Positions 11,270-22,895 of a stretch of 64,000 nucleotides of DNA are shown one piece after another. Below the pieces are notes generated by a model. The model saw only the letters and a program-made list of their open reading frames with translations, searched no databases and had not been told where the DNA came from. The stretch lies in contig NC_083587.1 in assembly GCF_027579695.1 (NCBI RefSeq), positions 53,513,521-53,577,520 of the forward strand, given 5' to 3'. Every line of letters starts with the position of its first letter. Position 1 is the first letter of the stretch. The DNA comes from Neoarius graeffei (Eukaryota > Chordata > Actinopteri > Siluriformes > Ariidae). The translations under genes were made by a program, and so were the position numbers.

Positions 11270-11790
11270 GCCTGTCTGCGCTTTCATGCATGCTTTTGGT
11301 GTGAGATTAAACGGCGATGCTGGAATGCACTGATGCTGTGGGACTGTATGTTGGACAGTGTTTTCACGCCGCTGATGCAGGAATGTGGGATGAAAAATAA
11401 ACATCCGGGATATTTTTATGCATCACTGACAGCGACAATGTTTACAAGAAGCCATTTTTTTAAACATTCCTGCATGCTGGTTTCATTCTTACTGAGCGAA
11501 TTTGAGGCGAATTGCTCGACTGTCGGCCAAGCTCGCGCGCGTGTTGACTGTAGTTGTTTACCTCACACGGTAAACAACAACAACAACACCGATTAAACGC
11601 GGCATCATTTTGTCCACCAAGACGCGCTTATGTAACACCTCGAGCAGTTACATCACCGAATGCCTTCAAATATCCCACGCATTCATAAATATTCATACAA
11701 GCTCATAAATATTCATGAATATTCAAACAACCTATTTACATGAATACATATCATTTGTGAAGTGAAATGTTTCAAACATGAAACACTCAC
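11270..11790. other. Unique sequence after exon 1, no gene
   Basis: CpG content falls off through this stretch (GCTCGCGCGCGTG near 11530). It contains (AAC)n near 11575 and a repeated ATTCATAAATATTCAT motif at 11680-11730. No coding region is supported. Confidence 0.5.
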
Positions 11791-11801
11791 TGTCCAGTCA
11801 T

Positions 11802-12192
11802 CTCATCTCATCTCATCTCATCTCATCTCATTATCTCTAGCCGCTTTATCCTTCTACAGGGTCGCAGGCAAGCTGGAGCCTATCCCAGCTGACTACAGGC
11901 GAAAGGCGGGGTACACCCTGGACAAGTCGCCAGGTCATCACAGGGCTGACACATAGACACAGACAACCATTCACACTCACATTCACACCTACGGTCAATT
12001 TAGAGTCACCGGTTGACCTAACCTGCATGTCTTTGGACTGTGGGGGAAACCGGAGTACCCGGAGGAAACCCACGCGGACACGGGGAGAACATGCAAACTC
12101 CACACAGAAAGGCCCTCGCCGGCCCCGGGGCTCGAACCCAGGACCTTCTTGCTGTGAGGCGACAGCGCTAACCACTACACCACCGTGCCGCC
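11802..12192 (-). mobile_element. tRNA-Val-derived SINE, copy 5
   Basis: Reverse full-length copy with an expanded (TCTCA)n tail. The duplication CTGTCCAGTCAT is at 11790-11801 and 12193-12204. Confidence 0.94.
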
Positions 12193-12246
12193 CTGTCCAG
12201 TCATTTACTTTTTAAACCAATTTACAAAATAGCTGATTTGAGAAAC

Positions 12247-13427
12247 ATCCATCCATCCATCCATCCATCCATCCATCATCTCTAGCCGCTTTATGGGCAA
12301 TTCCATGTAAATGTCAACCTCACCATGCAAAAATAAAGCAACATGTAATACATCAAAACCACTCCCAGAGATATCACCTAGACCTGTATTTTACAGATGT
12401 GAATAAGTTGAACCAATTTGTAACCAACCTAATATGTCACTGTCAGTCTTTCTTTCTTATAATGTAAAACCCAAGCTAAAATCAACTTTGATCATGTACA
12501 ATTCTATATTATTCCCACAAGCCACAGAAGTGTATGCTAAAATCCACAAAACAGCAAAACAATAGCCATTCTAAATATTATTTAAGAACTTTGATAGTTT
12601 TAGCTGATATTTAGAGAGTTTTTCAAAGGGTTATGGTGGTTAAATTGCTGATTTTCTAAACATACGCCATGTCTATTTCAGACGCGTCACATCCATAACG
12701 GAATTTCGTCGCATCCATAACGCTGACTTTTCCTTCCGAAACTCTGCATGAAATACAAAATATTTTAAACAGAGATTTTTTAATATTCACCTTGGACCCC
12801 TCTATCAAATGGGTATCTCCATTTCGACATTAGGTTTACGATTTCACAGAGTTTGATAAAAATGTACAGTCACCCAAGAAAAGTGATACTTTTTCTGTCA
12901 CATCCATAACGCATCTTTTATTGGCACTTTCTGGCATGCCCTAGATGTACTATGGGAATTGTTCTTGTTCTATCACTTCTCCAGTATGGTACAGCCTTAA
13001 AATATGCAACACCTGTTTAAATACTGGGAGACAATAAAACATGCACTGGGTCATTTGTTGCCATTTTGAGTTCAAGTGTCACGTCCATAACGCTGGAATT
13101 GCTCTTATCCTGTTCTACAGGGTCGCAGGCAAGCTGGAGCCTATCCCAGCTGACTATGGGCGAGAGGCGGGGTACACCCTGGACAAGTCGCCAGGTCATC
13201 ACAGGGCTGACACATAGACAACCATTCACACCTACAGTCAATTTAGAGCCACAAATTAGCCTAACCTGCATGTCTTTGGACTGTCGGGGAAACCGGAGCA
13301 CCCGGAGGAAACCCACGCGGACAGCATGCAAACTCCACACAGAAAGACCCTCGCCAGCCACTGGGCTCGAACCCAGGCCTTCTTGCTGTGAGGCGACAGT
13401 GCTAACCGCTACACCACCGTGCCACCC
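12247..13427 (-). mobile_element. tRNA-Val-derived SINE, copy 6, split by a MITE
   Basis: The tail (CATC)n and TAGCCGCTTTAT lie at 12247-12294. The body resumes at 13105. The duplication ATTTGAGAAAC is at 12236-12246 and 13428-13438. The copy has lost parts of the CACTCACATTCACAC block. Confidence 0.9.
12295..13104. mobile_element. MITE with GGGCAATTCCA termini inside SINE copy 6
   Basis: Termini GGGCAATTCCA and TGGAATTGCTC are inverted repeats. TTAT flanks both sides, and the other SINE copies show the empty site GCTTTATCC. Internally the motif CCATAACG recurs four times (about 12694, 12715, 12905, 13085). No coding capacity is seen. The family is not recognised; the TTA(T) duplication would allow PIF/Harbinger. 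Confidence 0.75.
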
Positions 13428-13475
13428 ATTTGAGAAACGTGATATCCTTTATTTCTTGTGCAAGACCTGGCAAAA

Positions 13476-13842
13476 GGCGGCACGGTGGTGTAGTGGTTAG
13501 CGCTGTTGCCTCACAGCAAGAAGGCCCGGGTTCGAGCCCCGTGGCCAGTGAGGGCCTTTCTGTGCGGAGTTTGCATGTTGTCCGCGTGGGTTTCCTCCGG
13601 GTGCTCCGGTTTCCCCCACAGTCCAAAGACATGCAGGTTAGGTTAACTGGTGACTCTAAATTGACCGTAGGTGTGAATGAGAGTGTGAATGGTTGTCTGT
13701 GTCTATGTGTCAGCCCTGTGATGACCTGGCGACTTGTCCAGGGTGTACCCCGCCTTTCGCCCGTAGTCAGCTGGGATAGGCTCCAGCTTGCCTGCGACCC
13801 TGTAGAACAGGATAAAGCGGCTAGAGATAACGAGATGAGATG
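13476..13842 (+). mobile_element. tRNA-Val-derived SINE, copy 7
   Basis: Forward full-length copy, 48 bp from copy 6 and in the opposite orientation. Target duplication not clear. Confidence 0.92.
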
Positions 13843-14221
13843 AATACTCAGTTTTGTGCAAGTCATAATGTGTCATTACATAATGACACATTCTGGTATA
13901 ACATGCACTTGAATGAGACTGTCGGCTCTGGAATGAATGAATGAATGATAAGGAAACACGAAATAATGTTGTAACCAAAAAACTAACAGGTGAGATCTAT
14001 GACCCTCAAAATACAAGGCAAGAATAAAGTCTGGACATTTTATTTATGAGAGACACTCGTGGAAAATAAAGTACGTTTATTATATGTTAAATTACAGGCA
14101 TTTAGCAGATGCTGTTATCCAGAGCAGCAGTTTGGGGTTAGGTGTGGGCACTTCAGCCATTCCAGTTGGTCCAGGGAATCAAACCAGCAACCTTTTGGTC
14201 CCAAAGCTACTTCTAGGCCAT
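13843..14221. other. Intronic sequence with an old dispersed repeat
   Basis: Bases 14085-14215 (AATTACAGGCATTTAGCAGA, TTATCCAGAGC, ACCTTTTGGTCCCAAAGC) match a repeat type widespread in teleosts. There is no host coding region. Confidence 0.5.
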
Positions 14222-14699
14222 ACAGGACACTTTTTCCCTGGAATAAAAACACGTATTCTATTCCATTCTAGCGGGTTTCATTCATTTGGTTTGTTTCGCG
14301 TATTGCTTGTCCTACATGTATTACATCACTCTACCCAATAGAGAATGAGCGTTGAATATGGTTTACGATATTGCATGGTTGTCAAGACAACATGACGTCA
14401 CACGTCGGAGACGTAAAACTTCCGAGCTAGCGAGCGACTGTGACAGTTTGTAAACAAACATGGCCGCCAGGTTTGTTTTGTTTAATACGGAAGATTTTGA
14501 GAGAATTTTGAAAGAGAAAGACATGTTGAACACCCGAAAGTAATGTGTATGTATTATAATAATAATATTGGCTGGCTTTTTTTGTGGTATATCAGATATA
14601 TTCCATTCAGCTACTCATCTTTGATTCGTTCAATATCATGCTAGCTGAATGGGATATATCTAATATACCACTCAACACCAGCCAATATTATTTAATTAT
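14222..14699 (+). mobile_element. Unclassified element with a short N-terminal peptide and a terminal hairpin, copy A
   Basis: Homologous to the reverse-oriented 37191-37812. An ATG at 14460 opens 27 codons (MAARFVLFNTEDFERILKEK, then DMLNTRK) before a stop at 14541. The pattern ED(F/L)xxIL..KD..NTRK resembles the N-terminus of DUF3504 / Crypton-type recombinase proteins; this is tentative. Bases 14564-14699 form an imperfect hairpin (AATATTGGCTGGCTTT ... AGCCAATATT). Confidence 0.5.
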
Positions 14700-14788
14700 T
14701 GTACCTTTAGGGGTACAACAGCTTGTCACTGGGGCAGCACACTCTGAGGTACTTATTTGTACCCTTTAAATACTGCTTGGGAACATAT

Positions 14789-15159
14789 GCATCCATCCAT
14801 CCATCCATCCATCCATATGCATGTATCCGCTTATCCTGTCCTACAGGGTCGCAGGCAAGCTGGAGCCTATCCCAGCTGACTACGGGCGAAAGGTGGGGTA
14901 CACCCTGGACAAGTCGCCAGGTCATCACAGGGCTGACACAGAAACAAACAACCATTCACACTCACATTCACACCTACGGTCAATTTAGAGTCACCAGTTA
15001 ACCTAACCTGCATGTCTTTGGACTGTGGGGGAAACCGGAGCACCCAGAGGAAACCCACGGGGAGAACATGCAAACTCCGCACAGAAAGGCCCTCGCCGGC
15101 CACAGGGCTCGAACCCAGGATTGTGAGGCGACAGCGCTAACCACTACACCACCGTGCCA
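14789..15159 (-). mobile_element. tRNA-Val-derived SINE, copy 8
   Basis: Reverse copy with a (CATC)n tail. The duplication CTTGGGAACATAT is at 14776-14788 and from 15160. A short deletion has removed the GACCTTCTTGC part of the head. Confidence 0.92.
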
Positions 15160-15172
15160 CTTGGGAACATAT

Positions 15173-16374
15173 ACACCTTTTTTGTCCTAAAACGGTACAC
15201 ATGGTTACCTTGAGGTCTAATAATGAGCCCTAGGGCCTCATCTACATTAGTGTAGTTTGTACCTTGGGGGACAGAAATGGACTCCTACTGTACCCTTATT
15301 TCTGACAGTGTATATGTACTGTACACCGGGTTTGACACTGTGGTGGTAAAGCACTGCATTATTAAAATTTTGAGGGAAACAGGCCAATCTGAAATACACG
15401 AACTGAACAATGATGCTTCTTCTTTATCCCGATACAGCTCCTTGATTTTCTTACGCATTTATTTGATTGATGCATGTTCTGTGGAATTTGGAGTTCTGTG
15501 GATAATTGCTACCGAGTTTGGGCCAGATTTTTCAGGCCTGGGTTGCCGTGCAGTGGCCTGGAAAGTCACTGATCTCAACACAGTGCTTCTTGTTTTTTTG
15601 CATAACCAAAGCATGTGCCTCTTTATTTCAGCAAAAAATGTTGTGCTGTGTAGCCTAAGTTTAGAAAATCTTTTTGTCAGTCACACCTGGCAGTATGTTT
15701 ATACACACAGGTGGCTGGATTCAAGTGCAAACTTATTCTGTATACAGACTAACAGGTGTCCGTGACTGACTCACATTACTCTGATTGACAGGATGAAATG
15801 AAGGGCATTGTCCAAACACAGACTGTAAGCACTATTACACTCCCACAGACTCCCAGGCACGGACAGGCATCGTCGGATTTTAAAGTGCTGATGGTGGATT
15901 AAAACCTTAGACAGCTGCACCACTTGGAGTTCTTTAGTTCGATGCTTAAAAGTATATGAAGGTAGACGAGTCATCTAAAACATATATCCATATTCGTCTA
16001 ATCACAATTCCACTCAGAGTCTGACTTTATATAAGAACACGTGACCGTGACTAACAGTAGGTTCCGAAATTTTGGAACCCGTGTTGGTCCACAGGGACAC
16101 CCGGACAGTCCAGCTTTTTTCTCCTAACAGCTGGGAGCTGAGAAAGAAAAACATTTGGACCGTCTGGGTGTCTCTATTTCCCAAAACAACACCAAGAGCT
16201 GTTCTCAATAACGGAAATTAGTGGCTCTTCTTGAATGATTACAAGTCGTACCACAGCTCTGATAAATTCTCAAATCTGATTGGTTCTCAAATCGCTGGTT
16301 TATATTAATGTGTTTGTGCCAAACATTATAATTTCTATAGTAACAATTTGGATCATGGATGCACCACATAAACA
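15173..16374. other. Intronic sequence, no gene supported
   Basis: A 162-codon + frame (15277-15765) is present, but its composition is ordinary, it shows no domain and there is no splice context. I treat it as a chance frame. Nothing else is evident. Confidence 0.4.
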
Positions 16375-17558
16375 CACTGCAAAAAATGGCCTTTCAAAAA
16401 TAAGAAATAAAAGATTAAAACAAAGCATATTTGCTTGAATCAGGTGAAAAAAATCTGCCAATGGAACTAGTCAAATTTGACTTGGTAAGATTTCTTAAAG
16501 TAGGATGAAAAATCGAACCTGTTTTTAGATGAAATAATTCCAAAATAAGATTGGGGAACTTATTATGCGAGATCTGATTAACTCAAAATAATCAAAATAG
16601 TTCTTATAACAAGATCGTACTTCTTACATTTAGCCATTCAAGTCATTTTTATTTATTTCATTTTAAGGGTATTTCACTTAAATTCATGACAAAGTCTTAG
16701 CAGTAAAAACTGAATTTAAGATAAATATACTACTATTAGGATTGTTGAATTCTACAACTAAGCATTGCTAGCTTAAAAGATTCTCCTTTTGTGACCTGTA
16801 ATTAGTAAAATACTCTAGATATGAGACCAGAGACGATCTTGAATCAAGTTGACACGTGTAGCATTGCAACAAGTTTATTTTTTTCCCATTTCAACATTCA
16901 AACATTAAAACATCTCTTAAGATTCCACTTCCCCAGGACCTCAGGCACCAAAAAAAAAAAAATAATAAAAAAAAGTCTACGCATTTTGACTTAGTGCTTA
17001 CACAATGCCAAGCAACAGTGCATTTTGGGGGCACTGACTATTCATGTGTACGAGGGGTTTACAAGATCAGGCACAAAAAACAAACAAACAAACAAAAAAA
17101 CACTGAACTTAACTCACAGCATTCCAAAAAGCCCTCACTAAAACGCCGTCCACTCACTCATAGCCTTTTTGAAGGCACTTGTCTGGTCTAGAGTATATAT
17201 TTTGAAATGTATGAATTGTAATGAAAGATTCAAAGATTTCAATAAAGTTAATTTATTCCCAAAACAAGCATACTTTGTTTTTTTTCTTGAAACAAGATGA
17301 ACCGCATTTGATAAATGTCCAAAATGTACTTACTTGTTTTAAAAAAAAACTTGTTTTATTTTCAAAGGTCCTCCAAATAAGACTTTTTCAAGACATTTTG
17401 TCTATACAAGATTTTCAAGATGGACTGTCTAAAAACTAGCCTTTCTAGCTAAATGAGGTTTTGCTTGTTGGGCAATTATGTCTTATAATAAGGGTGGCTA
17501 GATGTTCTGACTTGAAAATAGACAAATAAACTTCCTAAGATTTTTATTTTTTGCAGTG
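16375..17558 (+). mobile_element. EnSpm/CACTA-like element, copy 2 (uninterrupted)
   Basis: The best reference copy, 1,184 bp, with CACTGCAAAAAA and TTTTTTGCAGTG ends. CA flanks both sides (16373-16374, 17559-17560). No transposase is encoded. Internally it has poly-A/T tracts and CAAACAAACAAAC. Confidence 0.8.
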
Positions 17559-17769
17559 CAAATGTAATCGTTCGTATATTGAAGTTTTCTGTGAGGAGAC
17601 GAATATTTATCATTTTTCAAAGGAGGCTCCAGTGTGTGTAAATTTGTAGTGCACTTCACTTACACGTTTTATACTTCATGCGTCTGCTACAGTGAAGTCT
17701 TCAAGACGGAGAGCTTTCTGCTTTTTCTGTAATATTGCACACACTTTTTTCCTTGTTAACTGAGCGAGA

Positions 17770-18668
17770 GAGGTTGGTGAGAGAAGAAGAAGAAGCCTTT
17801 ATTTGTCACATGCACACTCAAGCACAGTGAAATTCATCCTCTGCATTTAACCCATCTGAAGCAGTGAACACATGTATGCGCACACACACACATACCCAGA
17901 GCAGTGGGCAGCTACGCTACAGCGCCCAGGGAACAGTTGGGGATTAGGTGCCTTGCTCAAGGGCACTTCAGCCCATGGCCACCTAATGTTAACCTAATGG
18001 TGATGATACACGGGGCAACTTTTTGGGCAATGTTGCCGAGCAAAGTTGCTGGCAATGGGCAACTAGGTGAGTCACAGGGCAACTTTTCAGGGCAACAACA
18101 GTTAGCAACGGCAGTTTACAGTTAGCTAAAAAAAAAATTGATGTCTTAATTTTTGCTGTGACCATTTAATCAAGCTGTCTGTTGTTTTTTAGAGCTTTGG
18201 TGAGGTAAATTCCTCCATATAGAATATTAAAATAACAACTTACCGGCGTAAAAACAGATGAGGAGTCTCTCCATCTCTTCACTGACACTGAGCGGCCGCC
18301 ATATTTGTTTGAAATTTCTGATCCGAACCTCACCGGAGGTCACATGACTCGATACTCGCGTTCTGATTGGCTTATCTCAAAAAGTTGCCAGAGATTATCA
18401 AAACCATTCAGAAAGAAGCAATGTTGCCCAATCTCAATAGAAAAGAGTCAAAACGCAATTGCCCAGCAACATTGCTCGGCAACATTGCCCAAAAAGTTGC
18501 CCCGTGTATCATCACCATAACTGCATGTCTTTGAACTGTGGGGGGAAACCCATGCAGACACGGAGAGAGCATGCAAAATCCAGACAGAAAGGCCCCCATT
18601 GGCCACTGGGCTCGAACCCAGAACCTTCTTGCTGTTAGGCAACAGTACCGCTATACCACTGTGCCGCC
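17770..18668 (-). mobile_element. Older tRNA-related SINE-like repeat, split by a MITE
   Basis: Bases 17790-17997 (CCTTTATTTGTCACATGCAC, AGTGAAATTCATCCTCTGC, GCCTTGCTCAAGGGCACTTC) and 18521-18668 (GCATGTCTTTGAACTGTGG ... GGGCTCGAACCCAG ... TGTGCCGCCC) form one reverse-oriented repeat. It has a B-box-like GGTTCGAGCCC and a head diverged from the tRNA-Val SINE. Confidence 0.7.
17998..18517. mobile_element. Harbinger-like MITE, TAA duplication, GGGCAACTTTTTGGGCAA repeats
   Basis: Long inverted repeats run inward from TGGTGATGATACACGGGGCA at each end and are nearly perfect over about 45 bp. TAA flanks both sides (17995-17997, 18518-18520). Removing it restores AACCTAACTGCATGTCTTTG in the host SINE. 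CGGCCGCCATATTTG near 18293 looks like a leader sequence ahead of a lost first exon. Confidence 0.8.
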
Positions 18669-19013
18669 CAAAGACTGTTATTGGTACTATAACAGAAGTG
18701 AGAACAAGAACTTATTCTATCCACATTCACTGGATATGAACAGTCGCACTCTCTGATTGGCTACTGTACTACTAGGCTATCAGCTCATATACCGTGAGTA
18801 GAGAAAAACAAAATGTTGTTGCTGAACCAACCAAGGACAACATAAAAACTCTACTTGAAAACAAAACCCCCAAAATACAACAAAAAGCAACAAAATATGG
18901 GATGAAAGTATTTGATGGTAAGAACACACCTTTTTTTTTTTTTTTTGTCAAGAATTATCATCGCATTTTTCACAAATTGCTCCCGTCATTTCGCCGGTTT
19001 GTTTACATTCTAA

Positions 19014-19538
19014 AGGCCAATTTATGCTGACAACCCAGTCCTCGCAGATGGCGTTGCAGATGGTGTCTGCGAAGCCCCCCCCCTTCACAGACGCTCTGCG
19101 CGCACCTCCCAAAAATTGTGACCACCGCACACAGCCTCGCAGACAGCGTCTCAGACAAGAGGGCTCTGATTGGTCCACTCTACATCCGCTGTACACGCAT
19201 TTCCGCTTCCCTACTTTCCCGGTTTGGTTTGTTTACACGACCGCCATTTTTAAAAACACGAGCGAAGATGGAGCAGCACGAAGAGCGGTTGATCGAGGAA
19301 GTGAGGAAGTACGTACATCTATACGACTCCAGTTCTAGTCATTATAAGTAACCGGAGGATAAACACTCCACTAACCACACCCACCAACTACTCCTAGCGA
19401 TTTCGTGACTTCGCGCCCCCTTGCGTTGTGGCGGTGAATAACATCGCGCACGCCTATTACTCCCCGCTCAACGATAAATTACAACTGTCTGCGAAAAGCT
19501 ATCTGCGAAAGCCTTGTCACAAGAGCATGCAGAGGCCC
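19014..19538 (+). mobile_element. PIF/Harbinger MITE keeping the start of a MADF-domain gene
   Basis: TAA flanks both sides (19011-19013, 19539-19541). The related copy at 57460 shows the empty site CATTCTAAGCAG. Termini AGGCCAATTTATGC and GCATGCAGAGGCCC are imperfect inverted repeats. Subterminal GCAGA(T/C)GGCGT..TCTGCGAA motifs recur near both ends. The first exon is described separately. Confidence 0.75.
19268..19351 (+). pseudogene. Truncated first exon of a transposon MADF/Myb-like protein
   Basis: The ATG at 19268 opens MEQHEERLIEEVRKYVHLYD, then SSSSHYK and a stop. This is the opening helix of a MADF domain (L..V+KY..LYD..S..YK), which Harbinger transposons encode in their second, DNA-binding protein. 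The frame stops after 27 codons where the rest of the gene has been lost. The leader CCGCCATTTTTAAAAACACG precedes it. It is not a host gene. Confidence 0.65.
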
Positions 19539-19749
19539 TAAGTGGAAATGATTTCTTTGGACGTTTTGTATTTAGTTTTTATTTACTGAATTTGCAAAAA
19601 ATAAAAATGCTCTGTTTCTCAAAATCCAGTGAAGTTGGATAGAATAAAACAGTTATTCCACTCAATCTCGTCGTACACGGCTTATAGCCAACTTGGCCAT
19701 CAGCTCCTGTACAACTCGATTTCATGGAATAACTTAATTGTTTCACGGA

Positions 19750-20640
19750 TGTTCCGCAACACTAGCTGTAACTATAAATGGACAATAAATACAATATGTC
19801 ATTGTTTAATTTAAAAAAATGGCAAACTTCTGTTGTAGAAGAGGAATAAATCATTTCAGAATGGTGTAAAATAATCTTTGGGGTGGTAACAGTAACTCTT
19901 CTTAAAAAAGCCACTCTGTCTGTCATGGGTTAATCTTTATGCTTGGTTCACATATTGGCATTTCAGCCTTGCGTATGTACGGCGTATCAGGATACATGGC
20001 AGTAAGAAAGGAACGTCACAGCATCGCCAGCTTACGTAGCTAATACTCTAGGATGCGTAACACGATCTCCTTGTATGCCAGGGTGCGGCGTATTTTTAAG
20101 TCTGCACTTAAAAATCCGTAGCACATACGTAGCAGCTTTGATACATCACGTGTACGCCATAAAAACGAAAGCTACGTAACGGGAACGTTGCTCGAACACC
20201 TATTACGCTGTGTGAACGCTTTAGTTGACATGTGTCGTCTGAAGGTGGCTCCGGGACTGGCTGGGTGGATGTGGCTGATGTCTTCCCTCTTCCTTTGCCC
20301 TTCTTGGGTCCTGACTTCTTCGCTGGCATGATGCTTTCTTGACTGTGACGAATGACAACGAACGCAGCGTGAACGCCTTACCTGTGAACATCACACGTAA
20401 GAACGAAACGCTACGCCAACAAAACGCTTATGCTGCAGCATCACATCATACGCCTCAGTACGCCATAACTTTGAACCCCATACAAACCCCAGATACGCCA
20501 CAGGAACGCCACACATACGCCGTGTACATCACAGGACTTTAATTTTGGACAAAATACGCCTCGTTTCTTGGCATTTGACCCACACGCTGCTTACGTGGCA
20601 AGATAGTGTGATAGTGTGATAGTGGCCCAAGTGTCCAAGC
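19750..20640. repeat. Unresolved repeat rich in TACGCC/GGCGTA motifs
   Basis: Bases 19935-20590 contain many copies of TACGCC or GGCGTA in both orientations, as in an old MITE with complex subterminal repeats. The exact ends were not found. The - strand ATG at 20329 opens a basic peptide, MPAKKSGPKKGKGRGKTSAT, followed by SQPVPEP-like sequence. It reads like the N-terminus of a transposon DNA-binding protein and loses coding character after about 36 codons. Confidence 0.4.
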
Positions 20641-20679
20641 TCAAGTTCCGTTCATACAGAAGATATGCCGTATCTTTTG

Positions 20680-21000
20680 GCCGCAGAAAGTATCGAATGA
20701 AGAACTCTATAGATATACAAGCTGCTACATCATCATACTGGAAATTAAGCGCCGTCGCCTGAAATGGTTGGGACACGTTTTAAGAATGGAGCAGGGGCGC
20801 ATACCAAAGACATCGCGACACCGGACCCCTGCTGGGAGGCGTAGGCCTGGACGACCCAAAACAACCTGGCGAAGAACAGTCCAGACCGAGCTTGAAGAGA
20901 TGGGGCGAAGCCCAAAAAGTAATGAAGGATCTCCAAGAATGGCATCGCCAGGTCGGGGCCTTATTTCCCACCAGGGAAGAAGACGATAAGTAAGTAAATG
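20680..21000 (+). mobile_element. 3' end of a non-LTR retrotransposon (I/Ingi-like ORF2 C-terminus)
   Basis: The frame reads EIKRRRLKWLGHVLRMEQGR, then PAGRRRPGRPKTTWRR, the usual C-terminal end of many LINE ORF2 proteins. A one-base shift near 20910 is followed by AQKVMKDLQEWHRQVGALFP and TREEDDK, then a stop at 20991 and a (TAAG)n tail. The copy is heavily 5'-truncated and dead. The clade is not certain. Confidence 0.75.
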
Positions 21001-21005
21001 ATAGT

Positions 21006-21546
21006 AGCCTTAGGTAGATTAAGGGTGTACTGATCATGAGATATCTGTAAATCAGCAATGAAGCTTCTGTGCTACTGAGAGGAAGGTTGTGGGTTTAAAT
21101 CCTAACCCTGCCACAGGGCCACTTTTGAGATCTTGAGGGAAAAACCCCAACTACTCTGGTATGCCTTGGACGTGAGTCTACCTCTTTTGTAAGATTCTTA
21201 GAATAACAGTGTTTGCGAAACAAATAAATCAACCATAAAATCAAGTCCCAGCACGATCATCGATCAAGTTATTACGGTGTTGTATGTGTGTGTTAAGGGG
21301 GTTGTATATACAGTAAGTGTCTCAGGGCGTTCATGCAGTATTCCCAGCTGTTTGATATTCATGTTCTACCACTGTGCAAAGAATAAACGTGTAGCTGTAC
21401 TTTTTAGAATATATTTCTTAAATGCAGCTAAAATGTGAAGCACAAAGAGCAGAGGATGTGTCTCCATTCACACCCTGATTGTGTGGAGTCATACTTACCT
21501 CAGCTGATTAATGGCTCTTATTGTAAGGGCATTGTGGCCTGCACTT

Positions 21547-21579
<33 letters not shown>

Positions 21580-21828
21580 TAAATATATAGCCTGTGACTT
21601 TTTTGAACCAATGCCAAAGCCGTCTCTGTAGCGTGTCACCCGTGCACAAATTCAACAAGATTGAGTTCATATGGTTTAAATGCTTTCAGAGGATAAAGTC
21701 ATTGTGAAGGAATATATAAGGAATAATGTCCTGTTATAGCAAGATAATCAACTGACTATGCAAAGCTGTGTTCCTCTTCCCAATCGATTTAGTTTCCTGT
21801 CACGGCATGTCATGAGGAGTGTTTATTC
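21006..21828. other. Intronic sequence, no gene
   Basis: Contains an (AG)n run at about 21552-21580. No coding region is supported. Confidence 0.5.
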
Positions 21829-22088
21829 TTCACTGCAAAAAATGGCCTTTCAAAAATAAGAAATAAAAGATTAAAACAAAGCATATTTGCTTGAATCAGG
21901 TGAAAAAAATCTGCCAATGGAACTAGTCAAATTTGACTTGGTCAGATTTCTTAAAGTAAGATGAAAAGTCGAACCTGTTTTTAGATGAAATAATTCCAAA
22001 ATACGATTGGGGAGCTTATTATGCGAGATCTGATTAACTCAAAATAATCAAAATAGTTCTTATAACAAGATCGTACTTCTTACATTTA

Positions 22089-22895
22089 GGCCGAATCCCA
22101 TTTCACCCCTTGGACCAACCCCTTGGCCCTTCCCCTCCATTTTGCGCGTTCACGTGAAGGGGTAGGGGTATCCCAATCCCAGTTAACGCGGAGGGGTAGG
22201 GGAAGGGGGAGGGCTTCTGTACCCCTCCAAACGGAGATTTTCCTGGAGCTGACTCCGAACGAAGGGGTTTGAGTGACTTCCCACAATGCCATGCGGATTT
22301 CAGCGAGATTTCATGCGGATTTCAGAAAGATGGCGGTTCCCGCGACGAAAGATTGTCATAAATGTATTTTCTCCATTATTTACGTGTTTTAAGTTGTTAT
22401 CCAGAGGAAACACGCCGCTTGATTCGCTTTCGAGCTGAGAATGAGCAGCGATTTCTGAAATCCAAGCTGCTGCTAAAAAGCTTTGGGAGTGAGTATTGTT
22501 TTCGGTTGCTTTACTGCGTACGTTTTGTTCTGTTATTCTCGCTTTTATTGTTTACATGAGTGTTCTGACACCTCATTCTGTCGGATGTGGTGCACGAAGC
22601 GCCAAAGATATCCCATTCAGTGGTGTTAGTTAACAAATCACACCCTGCCAGCAGAGATTTCTGTTCTGGCTCTGACTGTAGCGGCTGGTCGCAGCCAATG
22701 ACGCATTTGGTCGCGTTTTGCTAACGTAAACGCTGACGGAGGTACGCGATGACGTATGCGATCGTTGAAGGGCTATCCCAATACGTAGGGGTTGAATTTC
22801 AAGCCCTATCCCTTGTAGCTCAGTTTCAAGGGGAAGGGCCAAGGGGAAGGCGGAGGGGAAGGGGTAGGGGTAGAAATTAGAATTGGGATTGGGCC
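22089..22895 (+). mobile_element. PIF/Harbinger MITE keeping part of a Myb/SANT-like exon
   Basis: Termini GGCCGAATCCCATTTC and AATTGGGATTGGGCC are inverted repeats. TTA flanks both sides (22086-22088, 22896-22898), and copies 1 and 2 of the host element show the empty site ACATTTAGCC. Subterminal CCCTTGGCCCTTCCCC motifs occur at both ends. Confidence 0.8.
22391..22500 (+). pseudogene. Fragment of a Harbinger Myb/SANT-like DNA-binding protein
   Basis: The frame reads YPEETRRLIRFRAENEQRFL, then KSKLLLKSFGS, matching the first two helices of the Myb/SANT-like domain (WxxEETRxLIxxRxENExxF) encoded by the second gene of PIF/Harbinger elements. An ATG with a CGACG leader lies in another frame at 22328. 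A donor-like GGGAGTGAGT follows. It cannot make a functional protein. Confidence 0.55.

Larger units (their letters stand above)
18690..19745 (+). mobile_element. Unclassified transposon remnant with a short exon, copy A
   Basis: Inverted segments TTATTCTATCCACATTCACT (18712) and AGTGAAGTTGGATAGAATAA (19628) mark the element. The frame at 18802-18916 reads VVAEPTKDNIKTLLENKTPK, then IQQKATKYGMKVFDG, and ends at a donor GTAAGAAC. The KxxQKATKYGMKVF pattern is reminiscent of Crypton/DUF3504 proteins; not confirmed. The copy at about 56690-57665 is the same family. A Harbinger-like MITE is nested at 19014-19538. Confidence 0.5.

Noticed and set aside
15277..15765. 162-codon open frame in intron 1
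   Set aside because: No domain, no splice context, no coding-like composition; chance frame in an AT-rich region.
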